A stretch of 5,659 nt of DNA from Anaerolineae bacterium (GTDB taxonomy: Bacteria; Chloroflexota; Anaerolineae; E26-bin7): NCBI GenBank assembly GCA_029933115.1, contig JAOZOT010000246.1, positions 1 through 5,659 on the forward strand, in the 5' to 3' direction. This document shows positions 1-5,638 of this stretch, in pieces. Under the pieces are notes generated by a model. That model was given only the letters and a program-made list of their open reading frames with translations, did no database searches and was not told where the DNA came from. Every line of letters starts with the position of its first letter. Within the stretch, counting starts at the first letter, position 1. Made by a program: the position numbers and the translations under genes.

Positions 1-78
1 GCGCCTGGGTCGGGCCGGATTACCGAACTATTTTCTTAACTTCGTGAACTCAGGGCAGCCAAGCCTTTGGAGCCAGAC

Positions 79-1347
79 TCAGCCGGCAACGTAGGGCACT
101 GTCTGCGGTCCCTCTGGCAGAACACAGATGGTAGCATCGGGGCCATACCTCTCCAGAAGCTGGGCCAGGGTTTCTTCGATGCTGTGGCAGGGCAGAAGCA
201 GAGCCTCTCTGAGTTGCTCCTCGGAGAGGTACGAGGTCTTGACGTAGACATCGGCCTTGAGCTGAATCTGAGCCTGAACCTGGGCTTCCCACTGGTCTTG
301 TCTCAGGAACCCCGGTGCTCTAATGATCTCCAACAATCGCCGGGGGCTGGTGGCCATTTTGAGGATGTTTTTGTACTCTCCGTGGTCGGGGATACCGTCC
401 CAACATTCGGCGGCGGCGATGATGCTACCTCCCTCTTTGACCACCAACGCGGCCGCCGACATCCCCTTGACCGCCTGATACAGGTTGAGGTCCAGAGGAT
501 AGCCCGAGTTGGTGGTGATCACGATGTCAAAAGGTTGCGGCACCGGCACCATGGCCGACTCTCGGGCAAAGGCGGTGCCGGCCGCATGGGCCTGCCAGAC
601 GTCACCGGCAAAGACCCCTGTGATCTCCTTTTTCTTGTTGAGAGTCACGTTGAGGAGAAAAGTTGGTTCGGTCTTGGCTGCCGTTTCTCGTATCTCCTCC
701 CAGATGGGATTGCCTTCGGTGATGCCCCAGGTAGCCTTGGGATGGCCAATCATCCTGGCATCGTGATTGCCTAACACAGAGCGCTCGTCGGCCAGGCCGG
801 GCAGGACAGCCTTGGGGCCGCCGCTGAAACCGGCGAAGAAGTGAGGTTCGATGAACCCGGTCAGAATCTTGACCTTGGCCTCCATGTAAACGCCATTTAT
901 GTAGGTATCATGGCCAAAGCTGGTGGGCCCCAGATAGACCATCTCGTCCTTGGCCCAGGCATCGTGCTGAACGATGCGATAGCCTTCCACAATCTCTTGC
1001 CCCAGCATTTCCACCAATTCTTCGCCGGTGTTAGGGCGGTGAGTGCCCAGGGCGTTGATGAGCACAATGTTTTCCGGTGGAACGTGAGAAAGCTCCTCCA
1101 GCAACACGGGCAGCATCCGCTCGCGGGGCTGGGGGCGGGTGATGTCGCTGAAGACGATAGCTACTGTGTCATCGGGTTTCACCAGGTCCCGCAACGGCGG
1201 CGCGCCAATGGGCTCTCGCAGAGCGTTTCTGATGGCCTCTGCCTCATCGGGGAGGCCGGGCACAAACCTGGGTTCCACCACAGTGACATTATCGTCGGGC
1301 AATCTCACCCAGAGGCCCTCTTTCCCATAAGCTAACTTGACTTTCAT
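79..1347 (-). CDS. larA: LarA-family nickel-pincer-dependent racemase/epimerase (lactate racemase-like)
   Basis: This 422-residue protein has the full length of LarA, the cytoplasmic enzyme that racemises D/L-lactate, or related 2-hydroxyacids, with the nickel-pincer nucleotide cofactor. The visible signature residues are SDITRP (D68, R71), GTHRP (H103), EPHFFAGFSGGPKAVLPG (catalytic-type H169 and K179, the lysine that carries the pincer in LarA), NHD (H195, nickel-ligand position) and LYQAVKG (Y290, Q291, K294). Their order and spacing match LarA, so an active enzyme is expected. The C-terminus (LPEGPQTVPY) is also family-typical. The start is ATG; a weak GGAG lies 11 nt upstream at 1359-1362. 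It is last in the leftward gene series, 179 nt after the Nudix gene. The cofactor-building genes larB, larC and larE are not in the window and must be elsewhere if the enzyme works. The family includes enzymes for other hydroxyacids, so lactate as substrate is only the default guess. Confidence 0.9.
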   Translation of the reverse strand: MKVKLAYGKEGLWVRLPDDNVTVVEPRFVPGLPDEAEAIRNALREPIGAPPLRDLVKPDDTVAIVFSDITRPQPRERMLPVLLEELSHVPPENIVLINALGTHRPNTGEELVEMLGQEIVEGYRIVQHDAWAKDEMVYLGPTSFGHDTYINGVYMEAKVKILTGFIEPHFFAGFSGGPKAVLPGLADERSVLGNHDARMIGHPKATWGITEGNPIWEEIRETAAKTEPTFLLNVTLNKKKEITGVFAGDVWQAHAAGTAFARESAMVPVPQPFDIVITTNSGYPLDLNLYQAVKGMSAAALVVKEGGSIIAAAECWDGIPDHGEYKNILKMATSPRRLLEIIRAPGFLRQDQWEAQVQAQIQLKADVYVKTSYLSEEQLREALLLPCHSIEETLAQLLERYGPDATICVLPEGPQTVPYVAG

Positions 1348-1481
1348 GTCCGCTCAGTCTCCGTTCCGTACCTGTTCAGCGTGCGTGCTGCAAACCTGAA
1401 TGGTAGCCTGCCGAATCTCAGTAGACCGCAATAGCTCGCCGCAGATCGTAACCGGGGTCAAATGAGCCAGGCTGGGGTAGA

Positions 1482-1526
1482 CCGAAAGCATTGCCTTCTG
1501 GGGATAGCCAAAGGCACTGCCTTCGG
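1482..1526. repeat. Two tandem copies of a short dyad in the gap between the Nudix and larA-like genes
   Basis: Copy A (1482-1501) has core AAAGCATTGCCTT. Copy B (1508-1526) has core AAGGCACTGCCTT. Each is a hyphenated palindrome (6-bp arms around one central base, copy A with one wobble pair) flanked by CC and GG, which extends the potential stem. The copies start 26 bp apart on the same face, and copy B abuts the Nudix stop codon. They could be a paired operator, a processing or weak termination hairpin inside the operon, or members of a dispersed intergenic repeat. No T-run follows either copy, so an intrinsic terminator is unlikely. The rest of the gap (1348-1481) shows no convincing promoter or gene. 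Confidence 0.55.
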
Positions 1527-2048
1527 CTACTGAAACCGTTGCTGCCACCGGCGGAGGGCCTCACGGTTGCTGGCGAAAGCAATCTCCTGAGGCAACTGAT
1601 CGGGGCCGAAGAAACGGGTTTCACTGGCATCATCTCCGGGGTGCAAATCACCTCCTATCACCTCAGCCCGGTAGACGATGAGGATGCCCGAGCCCCGGAA
1701 ATCGGATTGATAATGGTAGACATCCAAGAGACCGGTCAAGCGCACGTCCAGCCCTGTCTCCTCCTTGCACTCCCTGAGAGCAGCTTCCTCCGGCGCTTCG
1801 TCGTACTCGACGAAACCGGAGGGAATGCACCACCAGCCTTGTTTGGGGTCCACCGCCCGCCGCACCAGCAGCACCTTACCTTCTTGTTCCACAAGGACGC
1901 CCGCTGCTACCTTGGGGTCCCGAAAGAAGATGAAGCCGCAGCTTGGGCAGACCCGTCGCATCCGTCCGAAGAGGAACCTGTCCTCCAGAGAGTGGGCGCA
2001 ACGAGGGCAGTAGTTCATTTCGAGGATCACGTCTTCGGCTGTGACCAT
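1527..2048 (-). CDS. Nudix hydrolase with N-terminal zinc ribbon
   Basis: This 173-residue predicted cytoplasmic pyrophosphohydrolase cleaves nucleoside diphosphates linked to another moiety; likely substrates include ADP-ribose, FAD or NADH-like molecules. Residues 14-37 hold a four-cysteine zinc ribbon (CPRC at 14-17, CPSC at 34-37), followed by a linker with DPKVAAG. The Nudix box runs from G78 to L100: G78, E84, R92, E93, E96, E97 and G99 match the GX5EX7REUXEEXGU pattern. C94 sits at the usual hydrophobic U position. The SQPWPFPxS array that marks true NudC NADH pyrophosphatases is absent. The ribbon-plus-Nudix layout resembles plant NUDX23-type ADP-ribose/FAD pyrophosphatases, as far as I can tell by eye. 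ATG at 2046-2048 is preferred because AAGGA lies 8 nt upstream; Met11 has no such site. The start overlaps the methyltransferase end by 22 nt, implying translational coupling. Family assignment is secure; substrate is not known. Confidence 0.9.
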   Translation of the reverse strand: MVTAEDVILEMNYCPRCAHSLEDRFLFGRMRRVCPSCGFIFFRDPKVAAGVLVEQEGKVLLVRRAVDPKQGWWCIPSGFVEYDEAPEEAALRECKEETGLDVRLTGLLDVYHYQSDFRGSGILIVYRAEVIGGDLHPGDDASETRFFGPDQLPQEIAFASNREALRRWQQRFQ

Positions 2049-2686
2049 GGCTGTCTTCCTTCACATGTAGCGATCATGATGTGCGCCGTGCTGATTCGAT
2101 TGCTGTATTCCTCCTGGGTGATAGCAAAACCAGATCGCTTCAACAGTGCCTTCAGTTCCGGGCGCGGTTCCCGCTGGCCGGTGAAAACGTACAGCCAGTT
2201 GATAAAGCGCCCCAGGAGACCACAACCTGCAAGGTGGCCTTCGTCAATGACCACCAGCCGCCCGCTCGAAGCCAGAACGCGGCCAATTTCGGCCAGGGCG
2301 CTGGGTTGGCAGATGAAATCGGTGGGGAAGGTGATAGCTATGGAATCGAAGACGCCACTGGCGAAAGGCAACGCCTGAGCGCGCCCCTGGCACAAGGGAG
2401 CAGCCATCCCTCTCCTGAGCAACTTGGCCCTGGCGATGCGCACCATGTAGGGGGAGAGGTCCAGACCACAAGGCCGATAGCCTACGGCCGTCATATCTAT
2501 CAGCAGGTCTCCTGTGCCGAAGGCAATCTCCAACACGCGCCGCCCACTCAAGCGAGGGATGACCGCCCGCTGCCATTGTCGCCATTGTCCCAGAGACACG
2601 GCCCAGCTCACCCAGTCGTAGGTCCAGGCCAACTCGTTGTAAAGCAGGCGAAAGCCGAAACGCACCAACCGGCGGGGCAACCTCAT
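2027..2686 (-). CDS. Class I SAM-dependent methyltransferase
   Basis: This 219-residue Rossmann-fold methyltransferase resembles the UbiE/type 11 group. Motif I is VLEIAFGTGD (51-60), which binds SAM through E53 and the G57/G59 loop. Motif II is GLDLSPYMV (74-82), with acidic D76 placed to bind the SAM ribose. QALPFASGVFDSI (104-116) forms the post-motif II/motif IV region. EIGRVLASSGRLVVID (133-148) is the strand 5 region typical of the fold. The N-terminal aromatic segment (YNELAWTYDWVSWAV, 16-30) resembles the lid helix of small-molecule or lipid methyltransferases. Its start overlaps the upstream deacetylase stop as ATGA, and AGGAG lies 6 nt upstream (2693-2697), so coupled translation is likely. 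Its 3' end overlaps the Nudix start by 22 nt. Substrate cannot be told from sequence; quinone, lipid or sugar-linked acceptors are all possible. Confidence 0.88.
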   Translation of the reverse strand: MRLPRRLVRFGFRLLYNELAWTYDWVSWAVSLGQWRQWQRAVIPRLSGRRVLEIAFGTGDLLIDMTAVGYRPCGLDLSPYMVRIARAKLLRRGMAAPLCQGRAQALPFASGVFDSIAITFPTDFICQPSALAEIGRVLASSGRLVVIDEGHLAGCGLLGRFINWLYVFTGQREPRPELKALLKRSGFAITQEEYSNRISTAHIMIATCEGRQPWSQPKT

Positions 2687-3552
2687 CCCTCACTCCTACC
2701 CAGAACCCCAAAATTGACCAACTCGATGCCCAATTCGTCTATTTTGTCCCGCACACGAGGATGGCACAGCAACTCCAGTTCCTTCTCTCGTGGTCGTCCG
2801 TAGGTGCTCTCTGCCAGCAATTGCTCGTCAGCCAAACCCGGATGGCACATCAACTCTGTGATGCCTTCCGGCAAACTTTCCAGAATAGCCAGCAGGTTCT
2901 CCAGGGTAACGGCCTCCCCGTAGAAACTGCCGACAAAATGATCGGGGTGGCGCACTCCATAAACCTGCACCAGTTTCTTGTCCTGGCGCATGATGTCCCG
3001 CACCTCAGAAAGGGGGAGACCCTCTATGAGGGGGACGGTGGCTGCTGCTTGGTTCAGGCTCTCTTCAGGGGGAAAAGGGGCCCGTATGGGCAGGCCCCAT
3101 TGAGCGGCCAGTTCGACGTAGATAGCGAAAAAAAGCGGGTGGGAATGGACGAAGTGATGGCAGTCCAGGTGGTCGGGCAAGCGGCCGGTCAAGGCCCGAA
3201 AACGCTCGATCTGGGCTGTCAACTCGGCCCATAATTCATCGCGCCGGATGGTCTCTGGCCGGGCCCACAGAGCCCTCTGACTTAAGAAGGCTCCGTTGTC
3301 GTCCACCAGGCTGGGGATTTGCTCTGGCGGCAGCAGCGGCCGCCAGGCACTGAAGACGAGGTGGACACCCAGACCCAACCCAGGGCAGTTCTGGGCACGG
3401 CGTAGCGCCCCCTCGATGCCCGGCATGTTCATCATGACCGTCGTCGAAGTCACTATCCCCTGCCGGTGCGCTCGCAGGATGCCTTCCACCACGCCGGCGG
3501 TGCGTCCATAATCATCAGCGTTGACGATCAGTTGTTTGTCCATAGGTTTCAC
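2683..3552 (-). CDS. YdjC/ChbG-family carbohydrate deacetylase
   Basis: This 289-residue protein belongs to the family of ChbG (chitooligosaccharide monodeacetylase) and HpnK, metal-dependent enzymes that remove N-acetyl groups from amino sugars. Visible motifs are NADDYG (11-16; metal-binding and catalytic aspartates D13 and D14), GVHL (H64), HLDCHHFVHSHP (128-139; H132 and H136 among others) and MCHPG (235-239). In many relatives the third motif reads D-x-H-x-H-x-H; here the middle histidine position is F134, while H132, the expected metal ligand, is kept. No signal peptide is seen, so it should act in the cytoplasm. The start is ambiguous: GTG at 3550-3552 has GGAG 6 nt upstream, while in-frame ATG at 3541-3543 (Met4) has AGGTG 6 nt upstream. 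It is the promoter-proximal gene of the leftward operon and overlaps the methyltransferase by 4 nt. The true substrate is unknown, so no symbol is given. Confidence 0.9.
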   Translation of the reverse strand: MKPMDKQLIVNADDYGRTAGVVEGILRAHRQGIVTSTTVMMNMPGIEGALRRAQNCPGLGLGVHLVFSAWRPLLPPEQIPSLVDDNGAFLSQRALWARPETIRRDELWAELTAQIERFRALTGRLPDHLDCHHFVHSHPLFFAIYVELAAQWGLPIRAPFPPEESLNQAAATVPLIEGLPLSEVRDIMRQDKKLVQVYGVRHPDHFVGSFYGEAVTLENLLAILESLPEGITELMCHPGLADEQLLAESTYGRPREKELELLCHPRVRDKIDELGIELVNFGVLGRSEG

Positions 3553-3593
3553 CTGCCTCTCCGCTGAGAGTTGAACTTTCTACTGAGCAGTTC

Positions 3594-3627
3594 ACCCTCC
3601 CGCAGGTTGCGAACCCTGCGGGAGGGT
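3594..3627 (-). promoter_or_regulatory. 13-bp GC-rich stem-loop in the 5' leader of the leftward operon
   Basis: The arms ACCCTCCCGCAGG (3594-3606) and its exact complement (3615-3627) form a perfect 13-bp stem with an 8-nt loop. Given the predicted leftward start near 3635, the hairpin begins about 8 nt into the transcript and ends about 40 nt before the deacetylase start codon. On the leftward strand no U-run follows, so it does not look like an intrinsic terminator. A weaker 6-bp pairing (3572-3577 with 3589-3594) lies just downstream. It could stabilise the mRNA 5' end, act as a protein or RNA regulatory element, or belong to a dispersed palindromic repeat. Confidence 0.6.
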
Positions 3628-3641
3628 CATTTTGCACGAAT

Positions 3642-3670
3642 AGTATAGCATGATTACGCCAGACCGTCAA
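3642..3670 (-). promoter_or_regulatory. Sigma70-type promoter for the leftward operon
   Basis: Read on the minus strand, the -35 box is TTGACG (3670-3665) and the -10 box is TATACT (3647-3642), separated by exactly 17 bp. TGC directly precedes the -10 box, giving an extended -10 element. The predicted transcription start is near 3635, about 83 nt before the deacetylase start codon. Both boxes are one mismatch from consensus. The call rests on sequence match and position only. Confidence 0.75.
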
Positions 3671-3709
3671 CGACGCCCGGCACCACCTCGAAATCCCTCT
3701 GGGCTCCTC

Positions 3710-3738
3710 TTGCCATTCTGGGCCAAGTGGTCTATAAT
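3710..3738 (+). promoter_or_regulatory. Sigma70-type promoter for recJ
   Basis: TTGCCA (3710-3715) and a perfect TATAAT (3733-3738) are separated by 17 bp. The predicted start is near 3745, giving a leader of about 37 nt before the TTG start codon of recJ. The -35 box lies 39 bp from the -35 box of the leftward promoter, so the two promoters are back to back and could share regulators. No operator that obviously spans both was identified. Confidence 0.8.
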
Positions 3739-3743
3739 TGTAC

Positions 3744-3762
3744 AGGCCCGCTGTGCGGGCCT
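3744..3762 (+). promoter_or_regulatory. 8-bp stem-loop at the very 5' end of the recJ transcript
   Basis: AGGCCCGC (3744-3751) pairs perfectly with GCGGGCCT (3755-3762) around a TGT loop. The predicted transcription start falls at the first bases of the stem, so the mRNA would start with this hairpin. The hairpin ends 7 nt before the GGAGG ribosome-binding site and leaves it free. A 5'-terminal stem like this can protect mRNA from 5'-end-dependent decay; that role is inference. Confidence 0.6.
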
Positions 3763-3769
3763 CACCAAC

Positions 3770-3774
3770 GGAGG
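3770..3774 (+). promoter_or_regulatory. Ribosome-binding site that fixes the recJ start
   Basis: A perfect GGAGG sits 7 nt before TTG at 3782-3784. No comparable site precedes the upstream in-frame ATG at 3650, which supports TTG as the real start. Confidence 0.8.
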
Positions 3775-3781
3775 AAAGACG

Positions 3782-5494
3782 TTGACTATAAAACCCAAGC
3801 GCTGGCAGGTAGCACTATCTCCCCCCCCTGACCATACGGCTCGCTTCCCGGGTCTCTCCCCTCTCATCGTCCAACTGCTCTACAACCGGGGCCTCAGCAC
3901 ACCTTCTGAGGTCCGGGCTTTCCTGAGGGGCGATTGGCCGGAGGATAATCCCTTTCGCCTCAAAGGTATGAACGAGGCCGTCACCCGTCTCCGCCAGGCC
4001 ATCCGCCGGCAGGAACCCATTGCCGTCTACGGTGATTTCGACGCCGACGGAGTGACGGCTACCGCCCTGCTGGTGGAGACCCTCTCTGCTCTAGGAGCCC
4101 AGACCGAACCCTACATTCCCCACCGCGTTGACGAGGGATACGGGCTCAACACAGGTGCCCTGCGCGAACTGGCTCGGCGGGGCATCAAAGTCGTGGTCAC
4201 CGTTGACTGTGGCATTCGCTCTATCCCTGAAGTGTCCTACGGGCGCCGTCTGGGCCTGGACATCATCATCACCGACCACCATTCACCGGGTGAGGAACTG
4301 CCTCCGAGCGTAGCAGCTATCAACCCTAAGCAGGCCGACTGCCGCTATCCTTTCAAGGAACTGGCAGGCGTTGGCCTGGCCTTCAAACTGGCCCAGGCCC
4401 TCCTCCGCACCAACCGTCAGACGCCCGTCACCAGAGGTGAAGTGAGCCTTGAGGAAGAGGACCTGTTGGACTTGGTGGCTCTGGGCACGGTGGCCGACCT
4501 GGCTCCTCTCTTGGGAGAGAACCGCGCTCTAGTCAGACGGGGGTTGGAGAAGCTGAATCGGCCCCAACGCCTGGGCTTGCAGGCTTTGCTCTCCCAGGCC
4601 GGGGTGCGGCCGGGGCAAATCACGGCCACCACCATCGGCTATGTGCTTGGACCCCGCCTCAATGCCGCCGGCCGCCTGGACACGGCTATGGCCAGTTACA
4701 ACCTCCTCACCAGCCTCTCTCCCGCCGAAGCCAAGAGTCTGGCCCTCGAACTGGAGAGGGTAAACCGTGAACGCCAACGACTGACTGTAGATACCCTGGA
4801 GAGGGCCAGAGAGCAAGTGCTGGCCATCGGCGAAGAAGAGAAGCTTTTCTTCGTGGCTGCCGGAGACTATCTGCCGGGCATCGTGGGCCTGGTGGCCCAG
4901 CGTCTGACCGAAGAATTCTACCGCCCCTCGGTGGTAGTCGAACTGGGGCCAGAACGGAGCCGGGGCTCGGCCCGCAGCATCCCCGAATTCAACATCACCG
5001 CCGCTCTCGACCGGTGCAGCGACCTCCTGGTCAGATATGGGGGTCACGCTGCTGCAGCCGGGTTTACTGTGAGCAATGCTAATCTGGAACCCCTTCAACA
5101 GCGCCTGCGCCAGATTGCCAGACGTCAGTTGGAAGGCGTGGAATTGCTCCCGACGCTCCATATTGACGCCGAGGTGGACCTCTCTGAAATGAACTGGGCC
5201 ACTTACGCCTTGTTGGAGCAACTGGAACCCTTCGGTTACGCCAACCCCACCCCTCTCTTTTTGAGCCGAGAGGTCACCGTGCGCGATGCCCGCGTGGTAG
5301 GTGAGAATCACCTCAAGATGATTCTCAGTGATGGACGCGCAGTGTGGGACGCCATCGCCTTCCGCCAGGGAGAGTGGGCGGGCAAGTTGCCCTATCACAT
5401 TGACATCGTTTATACCCTGGAAGTAAACGAATGGAACGAGGAGAAGCGGCTTCAGTTGAACGTCAAAGACCTGCGACCTAGTGGGCTCGCGTAG
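3782..5494 (+). CDS. recJ: Single-stranded-DNA-specific exonuclease RecJ
   Basis: RecJ degrades single-stranded DNA 5' to 3' in recombination and in gap and mismatch repair. With a TTG start the protein has 570 residues, normal for the family. Positions below use that start. The DHH catalytic domain shows YGDFDADG (83-90; metal-binding D85, D87, D89), VTVDCG (D142), TDHH (164-167), INPK (180-183), ALGTVAD (233-239, ending in catalytic-type D239) and GPRLNAAGR (290-298). The DHHA1 domain has SRGSARS (393-399) and GGHAAAAGF (420-428). The C-terminal OB-fold DNA-binding part covers roughly 460-566, including EPFGYANPTPLF. All expected motifs are present and the frame is unbroken. The frame is also open upstream to ATG 3650, but that 44-residue proline/arginine-rich extension contains the promoter and lacks a ribosome-binding site, so it was excluded. 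No terminator with a T-run is evident downstream. Confidence 0.95.
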   Translation: MTIKPKRWQVALSPPPDHTARFPGLSPLIVQLLYNRGLSTPSEVRAFLRGDWPEDNPFRLKGMNEAVTRLRQAIRRQEPIAVYGDFDADGVTATALLVETLSALGAQTEPYIPHRVDEGYGLNTGALRELARRGIKVVVTVDCGIRSIPEVSYGRRLGLDIIITDHHSPGEELPPSVAAINPKQADCRYPFKELAGVGLAFKLAQALLRTNRQTPVTRGEVSLEEEDLLDLVALGTVADLAPLLGENRALVRRGLEKLNRPQRLGLQALLSQAGVRPGQITATTIGYVLGPRLNAAGRLDTAMASYNLLTSLSPAEAKSLALELERVNRERQRLTVDTLERAREQVLAIGEEEKLFFVAAGDYLPGIVGLVAQRLTEEFYRPSVVVELGPERSRGSARSIPEFNITAALDRCSDLLVRYGGHAAAAGFTVSNANLEPLQQRLRQIARRQLEGVELLPTLHIDAEVDLSEMNWATYALLEQLEPFGYANPTPLFLSREVTVRDARVVGENHLKMILSDGRAVWDAIAFRQGEWAGKLPYHIDIVYTLEVNEWNEEKRLQLNVKDLRPSGLA

Positions 5495-5591
5495 CAGGGC
5501 CTGGGGAGCTTGGTATCCCTTCAACCCCACCTGCCCGGCCTGAGCGCAGAACCGGCGGGCCGCTCTTCCGCCCGGTGAAGGAGAAGGAGCA

Positions 5592-5632
5592 TGGGGGGGG
5601 GACGCCCCTCGGCCTGCGGCGCAGCCCCCCCA
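5592..5632. repeat. G-run/C-run inverted repeat downstream of recJ
   Basis: TGGGGGGG (5592-5599) pairs with CCCCCCCA (5625-5632), and inside it CGCC (5603-5606) pairs with GGCG (5618-5621), leaving an 11-nt loop and a symmetric 3x3 internal loop. It lies about 98 nt after the recJ stop. There is no T-run on either side, so a classical intrinsic terminator is not supported. The nine-G run is also a place where sequencing or assembly errors occur. The preceding stretch 5495-5591 shows no gene. Confidence 0.45.
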
Positions 5633-5638
5633 CGTATG

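Noticed and set aside
1..78. Terminator or gene end at the left edge
   Set aside because: Only a 4-bp CCAA/TTGG pairing and no T-run were seen after the larA-like stop, and no start codon with a ribosome-binding site is present.
67..774. 235-residue plus-strand open frame opposite the larA-like gene
   Set aside because: It is antisense to a clear LarA-family gene and has no domain or ribosome-binding site. The same reasoning applies to 841-1335.
1354..1548. 64-residue minus-strand frame in the gap between the Nudix and larA-like genes
   Set aside because: It overlaps the Nudix 3' end, its codons run through the tandem dyads, and it has no recognisable motif. A small gene cannot be fully excluded, but nothing supports it.
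1491..2378. 295-residue plus-strand open frame
   Set aside because: It runs antisense across both the Nudix gene and the methyltransferase, has low-complexity composition and matches no family I recognise.
2081..2803. 240-residue plus-strand open frame
   Set aside because: It is antisense to the methyltransferase and the end of the deacetylase, glutamine/proline-rich, with no family features.
3594..3627. Hairpin as an intrinsic terminator
   Set aside because: Genes diverge from this region, so no transcript needs to end here. The T-tract after it is weak on the plus strand (TCATTTTG) and absent on the minus strand.
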